DNA from: JAAFIP01 sp043766985
GTDB taxonomy: Bacteria; Pseudomonadota; Gammaproteobacteria; Burkholderiales; Burkholderiaceae_C
Assembly: GCA_043766985.1 (NCBI GenBank)
Contig: JAYUHM010000234.1
Coordinates: 1 to 64,000, forward strand
Reading direction: 5' to 3'
DNA length: 64,000 nt
The notes under the pieces were generated by a model. That model saw nothing but the letters and a program-made list of their open reading frames with translations, did not search any database and was not told the DNA's origin. Below, one piece after another: positions 25,735 through 34,361 of the stretch. Each line of letters starts with the position of its first letter. Position 1 is the first letter of the stretch. The position numbers and the translations under genes are program-made.

Positions 25735-26835
25735 TCAATCAAACACCGGCGACTCCACACCCAGCACCTTGTGCAGCTTGGGCGAGGTGGTGGTGTATTG
25801 CAAATGCACCTTCTTGTCCGGGAAGATGAACGGCATGGAGCCAAAAGCGGCCAACGCGCATTCGTGGAAGCCACTCAGGATGAGCTTCTTTTTGCCGGGG
25901 TAGGTGTTGATGTCGCCCACGGCGAAGATGCCGGGGGTGTTGGTGCTGAACTTCTCGGTGTCCACCTTGAGCTGCTTACGCTCGATCTCCAGGCTCCAGT
26001 GGGCAATCGGGCCCAGCTTGGGGGACAGGCCGAAGAAGACCAGCAGCATGTCTAGCGGCATCAGGCGGGTTACGCCATCGCCGCCGGTTACTTTCACGCC
26101 GGTCATCTTGCCGTCTTTTTCTTCGATGTCGGTGATCTGGCCGACGGTAAACTGCATTTCGTGCGCGTCGCACATGGCTTTCATTTTGGCTACGCTGGCT
26201 GGCGCGGCCTTGAAGCCATCGCGGCGGTGCAGCAAGATGACGGATTCGGCTTTGTTCGGGCCTTCCTGCGCAAAGTTCAGCGCCCAGTCCAGGGCCGAGT
26301 CGCCACCGCCGACGATGACGAGGTTTTTGTCTTTAAACTGCTCTGGGCTGCGCACGCGGTAATGCAACTGCGTGTCTTGGTAAGCCTCAATACCATCGAC
26401 CTTGAGTGTGCGCGGCTGAAAGGCACCTACGCCAGCGGCGATGAAAATGGTTTTGGTGAGAAACTTGGTGCCCTTGCTGGTCTCGACGAAGAAGCGGCCA
26501 TCAGTTTGCTTTTCTACCGTGGTGACTTCTTGGCCATAGTGAAAGGTCGCGCCAAAAGGGGCGATCTGCTTGAGCAGGCTGTCGGTCAGCTCTTTGCCAG
26601 TGCACACCGGCACGGCAGGAATGTCGTAGATGGGCTTGTCAGGGTACAGCTCTATGCACTGGCCACCGGGGTAGGCCAGGCTGTCGATGACGTGGGCCTT
26701 CACCTCCAGCAATCCCAGTTCAAACACCTGAAACAAGCCGACCGGGCCTGCACCTATGATGACCGCATCGGTCTCGATAGGGCCGTCATGCTGCGCGGCG
26801 GTGTTGATGACTTCTTGATTCAATTGTGGTTCCAT
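25735..26835 (-). CDS. Ferredoxin-NADP reductase (thioredoxin-reductase-like)
   Basis: A 366-residue flavoprotein. It has the FAD-binding IGAGPVGLFQ (about residues 27-36), GGQCIELYPDKPIYDIP (57-73), the NADP-binding GGGDSALDWAL (about 170) and a late FAVGDINTYPGKKKL for the FAD. It lacks the CxxC of thioredoxin reductase, which places it with the ferredoxin-NADP reductases of the YumC type. The upstream neighbour (26856) is a ferredoxin, a likely partner. Cytoplasmic. Confidence 0.92.
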   Translation of the reverse strand: MEPQLNQEVINTAAQHDGPIETDAVIIGAGPVGLFQVFELGLLEVKAHVIDSLAYPGGQCIELYPDKPIYDIPAVPVCTGKELTDSLLKQIAPFGATFHYGQEVTTVEKQTDGRFFVETSKGTKFLTKTIFIAAGVGAFQPRTLKVDGIEAYQDTQLHYRVRSPEQFKDKNLVIVGGGDSALDWALNFAQEGPNKAESVILLHRRDGFKAAPASVAKMKAMCDAHEMQFTVGQITDIEEKDGKMTGVKVTGGDGVTRLMPLDMLLVFFGLSPKLGPIAHWSLEIERKQLKVDTEKFSTNTPGIFAVGDINTYPGKKKLILSGFHECALAAFGSMPFIFPDKKVHLQYTTTSPKLHKVLGVESPVFD

Positions 26836-26855
26836 AATGTCTTATTACCTAAATC

Positions 26856-27185
26856 TCAGCGCTCCAGCAATGCCAGCTTAGGCATCACGTCTTTCCATTC
26901 ATCCGCATCAGCGGGTGCAGGTTTGCGCTTGGTGATGCTTTTCCAGCCCGCTTTTTGCGACAACTCAACGTTGAGCTTGATAAAGTGCAACTGGTCTGGC
27001 GGTGCGTCTTCTTCGGCGTAAATGGCGTTGACGGGGCACTCGGGGATGCACACGGCGCAGTCGATGCATTCATCGGGGTCGATGACAAGCATGTTGGGGC
27101 CTTCGCGGAAGCAGTCTACGGGGCATACATCGACGCAGTCGGTGTATTTGCATTTGATACAGGCTTCAGTAACGATGTGGGTCAT
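26856..27185 (-). CDS. fdxA: 7Fe/8Fe ferredoxin (FdxA type)
   Basis: A 109-residue ferredoxin. Cysteines are arranged as CIKCKYTDCVDVCPVDC and CIDCAVCIPECP, matching the Azotobacter-type seven-iron ferredoxin with one 3Fe-4S and one 4Fe-4S cluster. A C-terminal tail of about 45 residues is usual for this type. It is 20 bases upstream of the ferredoxin reductase, so the two are probably one transcript. No promoter was resolved in 27186-27283. Confidence 0.93.
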   Translation of the reverse strand: MTHIVTEACIKCKYTDCVDVCPVDCFREGPNMLVIDPDECIDCAVCIPECPVNAIYAEEDAPPDQLHFIKLNVELSQKAGWKSITKRKPAPADADEWKDVMPKLALLER

Positions 27186-27283
27186 TTTTTAGCTTCGTGA
27201 GGTCAGTCAGGGTGAATACACCGAGCGCGGCAGGTGTAAACCCTTGATTTTATTGGGTTTTGGCTATCTTTTGCAGGAGGGGC

Positions 27284-28540
27284 TTAACTAATCAACACTG
27301 CGCCTGATGTTTTATGGCTGGCGGTGTCTACCAAGATCAGCGCACCCAGGGTTTTGGACTGCGCATAGGGCAGGGTGGCCAGCGGCTCTTGCAGGCTGAT
27401 CTCGATGTCGCCAATCTCGTTGGGGGCCAGCTCAGTAGCATCTTCCTCAGCCAAGGTGTTGACGTTGAGCCGGTGCGTGATGCGCGCCACTTTGGCCTTG
27501 ACCCAGCGGTGGCCGTGCAGGGCCCAGTAGGTGCGGCCCGCCACCAGGGGCACGTCGTCCATCCAGGCAATAGTGCCGCTGATATTGCGGCTAGGCTCAA
27601 AAGCGCCGGGTGCCAGCAGCCAGTCGCCACGCGAGACGTCTACCTCGCGGTCCAGCACAATGCCTGCACTTAGGCCAGCCTGCACGCCTTTGGGGATGCG
27701 GGCGTGGTCTAGCACCTGGGCTACCTTGGCGGTTTGGCCGCTGGGCAGCACGGTAACTTCTTGGCCCACCTGCACGCCACCGGTAGCCACACGGCCCCAG
27801 AAGACGCGGCGGCCTTGGGAGGTGTCGGATGAACTGGAGAACTTCTCTACCCACTGCACGGGGAAGCTTAAGGGTAACTGCGCTTCGTTACTGGCATTGG
27901 GTAGTTGCTCTAATATAGATAGCAAACTATCGCCATGGTATGTGGGGAAAGCATCGTTTTTTTCTACCACATTGCTGCCGTGCAGCGCCGAGATAGGCAC
28001 GGTGGCGGCCACGTCAATGCCTGCGTGGCTGGCAAACGCGGCCAGCGCAGCGCTGATGTTTTTGAACGCCAGGGCAGAGTCGTCCACCGCGTCCAGCTTG
28101 TTGATGGCAAACACCACGCTGGGCACGCGCAGCAGGTGCACCAGCAGGCTGTGGCGGCGGGTTTGTGGCAGTAGTTGCAGGGCAGGGTTTTTCCAGTCCA
28201 GCTTGGTGGCGTCCACCAGCACCACAGCGGCATCGGCACTGCTGGCCGCGGTAACCATGTTGCGGGTGTACTGCTCATGCCCAGGGGCGTCCCCAATGAT
28301 GAACTTGCGGCTGGGCGTTGAAAAATAGCGGTAGGCCACGTCAATGGTGATGCATTGCTCACGTTCAGCGCTCAGGCCATCGGTGAACAGCGCCAAGTCA
28401 GCGGTGCCGCTTTTGGACACTCCAGCCAGTTGGTCTTGCAACACGGCTTTGCTGTCGATCAACAATCTGCCGATGAGGGTGGACTTGCCATCGTCTACGC
28501 TGCCGCAGGTGATGAATTTCAAAGTGGAAAGGTTATTCAT
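27284..28540 (-). CDS. cysN: Sulfate adenylyltransferase subunit 1 (CysN)
   Basis: A 418-residue GTPase subunit. It has the P-loop GSVDDGKSTLIGRLL at residues 13-27, GDAPGHEQYTRNM (G3, about 83-95) and NKLDAVD (G4, about 149-155), all typical of CysN. It uses GTP hydrolysis to drive formation of APS from sulfate and ATP with CysD. No CysC kinase domain is fused, in line with direct APS reduction. It is last in the cys operon, about 80 bases after cysD. The codons near 27903-27940 hold a decayed match to the dispersed repeat. Confidence 0.95.
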   Translation of the reverse strand: MNNLSTLKFITCGSVDDGKSTLIGRLLIDSKAVLQDQLAGVSKSGTADLALFTDGLSAEREQCITIDVAYRYFSTPSRKFIIGDAPGHEQYTRNMVTAASSADAAVVLVDATKLDWKNPALQLLPQTRRHSLLVHLLRVPSVVFAINKLDAVDDSALAFKNISAALAAFASHAGIDVAATVPISALHGSNVVEKNDAFPTYHGDSLLSILEQLPNASNEAQLPLSFPVQWVEKFSSSSDTSQGRRVFWGRVATGGVQVGQEVTVLPSGQTAKVAQVLDHARIPKGVQAGLSAGIVLDREVDVSRGDWLLAPGAFEPSRNISGTIAWMDDVPLVAGRTYWALHGHRWVKAKVARITHRLNVNTLAEEDATELAPNEIGDIEISLQEPLATLPYAQSKTLGALILVDTASHKTSGAVLIS

Positions 28541-28569
28541 AGTGAATGTCTTTTAAGTCGGACTTCCGG

Positions 28570-28609
28570 TACGCGAAGGACGCGAAAGTTACGCGAAGGA
28601 CGCGAAAGG
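28570..28609. repeat. Tandem 20-bp repeat in the cysD-cysN gap
   Basis: Two near-identical 20-bp units (TACGCGAAGGACGCGAAAGT, then the same ending in G) lie head to tail. The unit contains ACGCGAAGGACGCGAAAG, itself nearly a doubled ACGCGAA(GG/AG). It is short and of unknown function; possibly a slippage product. Confidence 0.75.
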
Positions 28610-28619
28610 AATAAAAAAA

Positions 28620-29567
28620 TTAAAAATAGCCTTCTTTTTTACGCTTTTCCATCGAAGCCTCGGAAGTTTTGTCGTCCATACGGGTAGCGCCGCGCTCGCT
28701 CACGTCTACGGTCAGCGTTTCAATCACAATTTCAGCGGCTGTAGCAGCCAGGCTTTCTACCGGGCAGGTGCAGGTAATGTCGCCTACGGTGCGAAAGCGC
28801 ACGTCTTTGGTCACTACCGTTTCGCCATCACGCGGCGGGGTCAGGTGCGTTACCGGCACCAATAGGCCTTTGCGTTCGATCACTTCACGCGGGTGCGAGT
28901 AGTAGATGGAAGGCAGGGCGATTTTTTCGCGTTCGATGTATTGCCACACGTCCAGCTCGGTCCAGTTGCTGATGGGGAACACGCGGAAGTGCTCACCCTG
29001 CTGCAAGCGGGTATTAAAGGCAGTCCACAGCTCGGGGCGCTGGCTTTTGGGTTGCCATTGGCCAAAGCTGTCGCGGTGGCTGAAAATGCGCTCTTTGGCG
29101 CGGGCTTTTTCTTCGTCGCGGCGGGCGCCGCCGATGAGCGCGTCAAACTGGAATTCTTCAATGGCCTCCAGCAAGGTCACGCTTTGGTGCACATTGCGCG
29201 ACTCGCCTTCATGGGCCAGGCGCACGGTGCCACGCGCCATGCTGTCTTCTACGCTGCGCACAATCAGTTTGGCTTGCAGCTCGGCAGCGCGGCTGTCTCG
29301 AAAATCGGTCACTTCGGTAAAGTTGTGGCCCGTGTCGATCATCAAGAGCGGGTAGGGAATGCGGCCTGCACCAAAGGCTTTCTCAGCGCACTTGAGCATG
29401 ACCAGCGAGTCTTTGCCGCCAGAGAACAGCAGCGTAGGGCGCTCAAACGCGGCGGCGACTTCGCGCAGGATGAAGATGGTTTCTTCTTCCAGCGCGTCAA
29501 GGTGGTGGTTAGACAGGTGGGCTAGCAAATCAGGCTCTAAAAGTTGTTTTTCGGTACGTGCGTTCAT
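28620..29567 (-). CDS. cysD: Sulfate adenylyltransferase subunit 2 (CysD)
   Basis: A 315-residue ATP pyrophosphatase. It has the PP-loop LLFSGGKDSLVML (about residues 45-57), the block LIGGARRDEEKARAKERIFS and a C-terminal RFRTVGDITCTCPVES, as in CysD. It forms APS with CysN. ATG 29567 overlaps the cysH stop in an ATGA arrangement and has GGAGG just before it; the longer frame to 29654 lies inside cysH and is not used. A long GC-rich C-terminal basic tail is normal. Confidence 0.95.
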   Translation of the reverse strand: MNARTEKQLLEPDLLAHLSNHHLDALEEETIFILREVAAAFERPTLLFSGGKDSLVMLKCAEKAFGAGRIPYPLLMIDTGHNFTEVTDFRDSRAAELQAKLIVRSVEDSMARGTVRLAHEGESRNVHQSVTLLEAIEEFQFDALIGGARRDEEKARAKERIFSHRDSFGQWQPKSQRPELWTAFNTRLQQGEHFRVFPISNWTELDVWQYIEREKIALPSIYYSHPREVIERKGLLVPVTHLTPPRDGETVVTKDVRFRTVGDITCTCPVESLAATAAEIVIETLTVDVSERGATRMDDKTSEASMEKRKKEGYF

Positions 29568-30316
29568 GCGGCCTCCGCAATGGGAATTATCTTTGATGTC
29601 TTGGCGGAGTCTACGTGCAGGCCACATTCTTTGGCAGCCTCTTGCTCCCACCACCAGCGGCCAGAGCGAATGTCTTCACCTAGGGTAACGGCGCGCGTGC
29701 AGGGCGCGCAGCCGATGCTGGGGTAAAACTGGTCGTGCAGCGCGTTATAGGGCACTTTGCGGGTGGCGATGTAGTGCCACACGTCGCCGTTGGTCCAATC
29801 GACCAAGGGGTTGACTTTGGCGCGCAACGGTTGCTCTTCGATACCCAGCACTTCGGCCCGGGCGTTGGACTGCTCGCGGCGCAGGCCGGTGATCCAGGCT
29901 TTTTTGCCCTCCAGGGCAATGTCCAGCGGTACCATTTTGCGGATGTCGCAGCAGGCTTTGCGCAGTTCGATGGTTTTGTACATCGCCTCAGGGCCGTTAG
30001 CCGCTTCAAACGCTTGGGCCACTGCAGCTTCGGGTTCATACACGCGCACCACGCGGTCGATGCCGTAGGTGGTTTGCACTGTGGCGAGTAAGGCCAAGGT
30101 TTCTGCATGCAATTTTCCGGTTTGCAACACAAACACTTCACTGTCCAGCTGCAAGGCGTGCAGCAAATCGGTGATGACCATGTCCTCGGCGCCCAGGCTG
30201 GAGGCTTGGGTGATGGGTTGAAACCGTTCGGTCGCGCTGCGCAGCAGGGCCTCAGTGGCGGCCAGCTTGGCTGCAAAATCTGCCGATGGTTTGGCGTACA
30301 GGCTGATGGCGCTCAT
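29564..30316 (-). CDS. cysH: Adenylylsulfate (APS) reductase CysH
   Basis: A 250-residue enzyme with the two cysteine pairs that bind a 4Fe-4S cluster: KACCDIRKMVPL and SIGCAPCTRAV. This pattern (CC...CxxC) marks reductases that use APS directly, unlike the PAPS-specific type in E. coli. It needs no CysC and none is present in the operon. The final active-site Cys expected in a C-terminal motif such as ECGLH is seen (KECGLHVDS). It overlaps both neighbours by 4 bases. Cytoplasmic. Confidence 0.93.
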   Translation of the reverse strand: MSAISLYAKPSADFAAKLAATEALLRSATERFQPITQASSLGAEDMVITDLLHALQLDSEVFVLQTGKLHAETLALLATVQTTYGIDRVVRVYEPEAAVAQAFEAANGPEAMYKTIELRKACCDIRKMVPLDIALEGKKAWITGLRREQSNARAEVLGIEEQPLRAKVNPLVDWTNGDVWHYIATRKVPYNALHDQFYPSIGCAPCTRAVTLGEDIRSGRWWWEQEAAKECGLHVDSAKTSKIIPIAEAA

Positions 30317-30714
30317 GCTGCAGCCCTCGCAAACCCGGGCTGTGCGTGTGCGGCATCGCCTTGGTAAAAGCCTGCGTACTGGGTTAAGAGTGCTTGGCCA
30401 TGCGCCGCGTCTTGGTCATCGCGCAGCACTGCACTGCTAAAGCCAGTGCGCTGCATTTGCACCAGCTGGTCAATCAGCACGTCGCCGGTAGCGCGAATCT
30501 CACCTTTGAAGCCATGGCGACGGCGCAGTTGCACGGCCTGGCTGTAGGCGCGGCCATCGCTGAACTTGGGGAAGTGCAGCTCAACCGCCTGCGCGCTGGC
30601 AAGCTGCTCTTGCAGGGTGTCTACATCGGTGTCATTGCTGATTGTTATGGTATTTTGGCCTGCAGCCGCCTGTTCAACAGCACAAGCTGCTATTAAATTT
30701 ATAGTTTGTGACAT
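30313..30714 (-). CDS. DUF934 protein of the cys operon
   Basis: A 133-residue protein of the DUF934 family, which commonly sits between cysI and cysH in Proteobacteria; its role is unknown but tied to sulfite or sulfate reduction by context. It overlaps cysH by 4 bases. The first 25 or so residues (NLIAACAVEQAAAGQ) are encoded by a copy of the dispersed repeat at 30655-30710, so the natural N-terminus may have been altered. Two later blocks (VELHFPKFSDGRAYSQAVQLRRR and FKGEIRATGDVLIDQL in part) fit the family. Confidence 0.88.
   Translation of the reverse strand: MSQTINLIAACAVEQAAAGQNTITISNDTDVDTLQEQLASAQAVELHFPKFSDGRAYSQAVQLRRRHGFKGEIRATGDVLIDQLVQMQRTGFSSAVLRDDQDAAHGQALLTQYAGFYQGDAAHAQPGFARAAA
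30655..30710 (-). repeat. Dispersed repeat copy, in DUF934 5' end
   Basis: On the minus strand, core TTTAATAGCAGCTTGTGCTG with the right side varied (TTGAACAGGCGGCTGC). In frame in the DUF934 gene. Confidence 0.8.
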
Positions 30715-30726
30715 GCGGTTAACTCC

Positions 30727-32589
30727 TTAAACTGCCAGCGCTTCTTCATGGGTTTTGGCAAAGCGGGCGCTGTTGGCGGCTGCTTTGAACGGCTCCATGC
30801 CTACGCGGCGCAGGGTGTCGATGAAGGTTTCGTAGGCCGCGTGGGCGCTAGCAGACTCTTTGACCACACGTTGCTTTTTGTACTCGGTAAGCACGGCGTC
30901 TATCACTTCCACCACTTCGGCAGCGCTGAACGACGGGCCCACCACTTTGCCCGCTACGGGCGCACCGCTCAGGGCAGAACCGTCGGAGCCGCCCAAGGTA
31001 ATTTGGTACCACTCTTTGCCGTCCTTATCGACACCCAAGATGCCAATATGGCCGCTGTGGTGGTGGCCGCAGGAGTTGATGCAACCACTCATGTGCAGGT
31101 CAATCTGCCCCAGGTCGTCCAGCTCGTCCAGGTCTTGGTAGCGGGCGGTGATAGCTTCAGCTATCGGCAGGCTGCGGGCATTGGCCAGGGCGCAAAAATC
31201 ACCGCCGGGGCAGGCGATCATGTCGCTCAGCAAGTGGATGTTGGGTTTGGCAAAACCCGCCTTGCGCGCAGCCAGCCACAGGGCGGGCAGTTGGTCGCAG
31301 TTCACCCAAGGCAGCAGCAGGTTTTGGTCATGGGTAACGCGCACTTCTCCTTCGCTGAACTGGTCCGCCAGATCGGCTGCGGCCAGCAGTTGCTCGGCAG
31401 TGGCGTCGCCGGGGGCGTAGCACAGGCGTTTAAACGACAGCGTGACGGCGCGCAGGTTGGGGTTGGCGTGCGCGGTAACGTTGCGGGTGATCCAGCGGGT
31501 GAACTCGGTGTCGTCTTCAGCGGCGGCTTTGAGCACGTTGCTCACCTTGGCAGCTACTTTATCAATAGCTGGCTGTGCACACTCTGCATGGGCTGGTGGC
31601 ACAAAAGAGGCTGCAACGCGATCAAACTCGGCCTGGGTGATGGTGTGCGGCGCGCCGTCGTCCTTGAGGATGCGGGCAAACTCGGCCTCGACATCGTCAA
31701 TGTACTTTTGGCCTTCGGCCTTGACCAAAATCTTGATGCGTGCTTTGTAGATGTTGTCACGACGGCCGTACAGGTTGTAGACGCGGATGATGGCCTCGGA
31801 GTAATTGAGAATTTGGTTCCACGGCAAAAACTCCCGTACCACGGTGCCGATGATGGGCGTGCGGCCCATGCCGCCGCCCACTAGCACTTTAAAGCCAATG
31901 TCACCAGGAGCGACACCTTGCGCCGGGTCACCCTCTGTAGCGCGCACCAGATGCAAGCCCACGTCGTGCCACGCGGTGGCAGCGCGGTCTTCTTTAGCGC
32001 CTGTTACGGCAAACTTGAACTTGCGCGGCAGAAATGCAAACTCAGGGTGCAGGGTGCTCCACTGGCGCAAGATTTCGCAAAACGGGCGCGGGTCGGCAAT
32101 CTCGTCCACAGCAATACCGGCCAGCTCGTCGCTGGTGATGTTGCGGATGCAGTTGCCGCTGGTTTGAATGCCGTGCATGTTGACGCTGGCCAGCAAGTCC
32201 ATCACATCGGCGCTTTTGTCCAAAGGAATCCAGTTGAACTGCACGTTTTGGCGGGTAGTGAAGTGGCCGTAACCCTTGGTGAGCTGAACGCCTTTGCCTG
32301 AGAGTTTGGCTTGGCCATCGACAGCGGCTTTGAACACCTCGTTCGAGGGTTGGTCGTATTCCGCCGCTATTTTGGCCATTACGCGCAGTTGCGCGGCCGA
32401 CATTTCGCCATAAGGCACGGCCACACGTAGCATGGGCGCGTAGCGCTGCACGTACCAGCCGTTTTGCAGGCGCAGGGGGCGAAACTCGTCATCGCCCAGC
32501 TTGCCTGCCAGGTTACGTTCAAGCTGGTCGCGGTACTGCGCGGCGCGTTGTTTAACGAACTGTTTGTCGAAGTCGGTGTATTGGTACAT
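30727..32589 (-). CDS. cysI: Sulfite reductase (siroheme, CysI/NirA type)
   Basis: A 620-residue siroheme enzyme. It has two repeated ferredoxin-like halves and the cluster/siroheme cysteines in CPGGDFCALA and HMSGCINSCGHH. It reduces sulfite to sulfide with six electrons, the last step of the pathway. It is second in the operon. The sequence CAQPAIDKVAAKVS near residues 335-350 (codons 31549-31600) resembles the repeat-encoded peptide found in other genes of this window and may be a decayed repeat. No CysJ is present; electrons may come from ferredoxin or from the FNR at 25735. Confidence 0.93.
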   Translation of the reverse strand: MYQYTDFDKQFVKQRAAQYRDQLERNLAGKLGDDEFRPLRLQNGWYVQRYAPMLRVAVPYGEMSAAQLRVMAKIAAEYDQPSNEVFKAAVDGQAKLSGKGVQLTKGYGHFTTRQNVQFNWIPLDKSADVMDLLASVNMHGIQTSGNCIRNITSDELAGIAVDEIADPRPFCEILRQWSTLHPEFAFLPRKFKFAVTGAKEDRAATAWHDVGLHLVRATEGDPAQGVAPGDIGFKVLVGGGMGRTPIIGTVVREFLPWNQILNYSEAIIRVYNLYGRRDNIYKARIKILVKAEGQKYIDDVEAEFARILKDDGAPHTITQAEFDRVAASFVPPAHAECAQPAIDKVAAKVSNVLKAAAEDDTEFTRWITRNVTAHANPNLRAVTLSFKRLCYAPGDATAEQLLAAADLADQFSEGEVRVTHDQNLLLPWVNCDQLPALWLAARKAGFAKPNIHLLSDMIACPGGDFCALANARSLPIAEAITARYQDLDELDDLGQIDLHMSGCINSCGHHHSGHIGILGVDKDGKEWYQITLGGSDGSALSGAPVAGKVVGPSFSAAEVVEVIDAVLTEYKKQRVVKESASAHAAYETFIDTLRRVGMEPFKAAANSARFAKTHEEALAV

Positions 32590-32654
32590 GGTTGGTTTCT
32601 TTTAATCAGTTGAGGACAGAGCAACGCTTTGCGTTGGTCTGTCCCGCAAGGTAT

Positions 32655-33446
32655 TCAAATTGCAATCAGCTTGATGCCAGCGTAGGCCAGCAAGAAAGAC
32701 AATAAGGAGCGCAAAGCGCGCTCAGGCACTTTGGAGCTGAACTGGGTGCCCAGCCAAATGCCCGGTAGCGACCCGACCAGCAGTTTGGCCAGCAAGGCCC
32801 AGTCTACCGAGCCTATGGACGCATGGCCCAAGCCGGCCACCAGTGTCAAGGGCACGGCATAGGCCAGATCAGCTGCCACAATGCGCGGCAGGGGCAGGGC
32901 GGGGTAGAGCAGCATCAGCACCGTCACGCCAATCGCGCCAGCGCCTACCGAGGTAACGGACACCAGCGCACCAATCAGCGCGCCAAACAGCACCGGCAGT
33001 GCCCAATGGCGCGGCCGCGTGGCATGGGCCAGCTGCGCAGCGCTCAGGTTGCGTGGGCCAGCCTTGCCTTTGATGGCTTTGTACAGCGTGGCCAAAGCAG
33101 TAAGCAGCAGCGCAAAGCCCAGGGTAGTGGTCATCAGCTTTTGAACGGCGGGGTCGGTGGTGCCTACGCTGTGCAGCAGGTAAATGGAGGTGAGCGCGGC
33201 GGGGATGGAGCCAGCGCACAGCAGGCCCACAATGCGCCAGTCCACAGTTTTGCTACGGGCCAGATTGATGGTGCCGCCCAGCTTGGTGAACGCGGCAAAC
33301 AGCAAGTCGGTACCAATGGCGAGATACGGCTTGATACCAAAACCAAAAATCAAAATAGGCGTCATCAGGGAACCGCCGCCCACACCTGTCAGGCCCACGA
33401 CAAGCCCAACGACAAAACCTGCAAAAACAAAAGCAAAATCAATCAT
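32655..33446 (-). CDS. TauE/SafE sulfite exporter family protein
   Basis: About 263 residues with some eight membrane segments. It has the GGGSLMTPILIFGFG signature near the N-terminus and the second repeat GAGAIGVTVLMLLYP, as in TauE/SafE permeases. These handle sulfite, sulfonates or related anions. It is first in the cys operon, about 65 bases before cysI, so transport of a sulfur anion is likely. ATG 33446 is used; a GTG at 33455 is possible. Confidence 0.9.
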   Translation of the reverse strand: MIDFAFVFAGFVVGLVVGLTGVGGGSLMTPILIFGFGIKPYLAIGTDLLFAAFTKLGGTINLARSKTVDWRIVGLLCAGSIPAALTSIYLLHSVGTTDPAVQKLMTTTLGFALLLTALATLYKAIKGKAGPRNLSAAQLAHATRPRHWALPVLFGALIGALVSVTSVGAGAIGVTVLMLLYPALPLPRIVAADLAYAVPLTLVAGLGHASIGSVDWALLAKLLVGSLPGIWLGTQFSSKVPERALRSLLSFLLAYAGIKLIAI

Positions 33447-33500
33447 GGAACGCACTGTATTCGCCCTCTGTACAAAACCAAACTACTTTTTTGTTGGTGA

Positions 33501-33514
33501 CTTATGCGCATAAG
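33501..33514. promoter_or_regulatory. Palindrome CTTATGCGCATAAG upstream of cys operon
   Basis: Perfect 14-bp palindrome, 55 bp before the TauE/SafE start, in an AT-rich stretch that also holds CATATT and TTATGC. It could be an operator for a CysB-like LysR regulator or another factor. The binder is not known. Confidence 0.5.
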
Positions 33515-33701
33515 CATATTCACCAGTGTTTATGCGGGTTTGCGGGGGTACGGCTGGTTTTTCCCGGTGCCACCGGTGCGGCCAGCTTGACGCGCGCGGC
33601 CACACAGGTAGGATGGTGCCTGAACGTGATGCCGATGTGACTGCCCGCCAGTCGGTAGACGCTATAAAATAGATAGTTGTAACAATCCTAAACCCGAGCA
33701 G

Positions 33702-34304
33702 ATGCCCCCAAGCCCCACGGACGGATACCAGCATACCCAGCCAATGGACTGGCAGCCAGCCCCCACGGCGGGACAGGGCATTGCTGCGCCGGCCACTGGC
33801 GCGCAAATGCAGGCCAACCATTTTGATGCAACCCAGCCGCTGGACTGGGAGCAACAAGCCCTGGTACCCGACTACGACCAGGTGATTGCCGCCATGGCTA
33901 CGGGTGAGGTGGTCGTCGAGCCCGACCACACCGGCCGCCGCCGGGTGCTGGTCGTAGACGACGACGTGACCGCGCGCATGTACCTGCGTGCCAAGCTGTG
34001 CTTGATGGACCATGTAGATGTGTACGAGGCAGCCAGCGGCGATGAGGCAGTGCAGATCAGCCAATTTACCCCTTTTGACGGCGTGCTGCTGGACGTCAAT
34101 ATGACTGGCCAAGACGGCTACGCGGTGTGCCGCGCCATCAAGCGCAACAGCCGAAGCCTGGGCTCCAAGCCGCCCAAAATTTATATCGTTACCAGTCGCA
34201 GTGGGGTGGTTGAGCGCCTGCGCGCTACCCTGGCGGGCGCTGACGCCTTTATGTCCAAGCCGCCGCACCCCGCGCACTTGAATGCGCTGCTGGCATCGCT
34301 GTAG
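33702..34304 (+). CDS. Response regulator with receiver domain and long linker
   Basis: A 200-residue protein. The first 80 residues are a Gln/Pro/Ala-rich, probably disordered region with a repeated QPMDWQ / QPLDWE motif. The receiver domain (about 85-200) has the acidic pair VVDDD, the phospho-Asp in LLDVNMTGQDG, VTSRSG and the conserved Lys in MSKPP. There is no output domain, so it acts by protein contact. It is followed by a related gene. The partner kinase is not in the window. Confidence 0.88.
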   Translation: MPPSPTDGYQHTQPMDWQPAPTAGQGIAAPATGAQMQANHFDATQPLDWEQQALVPDYDQVIAAMATGEVVVEPDHTGRRRVLVVDDDVTARMYLRAKLCLMDHVDVYEAASGDEAVQISQFTPFDGVLLDVNMTGQDGYAVCRAIKRNSRSLGSKPPKIYIVTSRSGVVERLRATLAGADAFMSKPPHPAHLNALLASL

Positions 34305-34361
34305 CTTTTTTAGCGACTTGGCCGTGCAGTTTTTCGCGCAATTGCACTTATCATTACTGCA

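Noticed and set aside
31140..31180. Extra dispersed-repeat copy in cysI (GATAGCTTCAGCTATC)
   Set aside because: Only a short palindromic core matches; neither end of the repeat is present, and the protein sequence is normal for the family.
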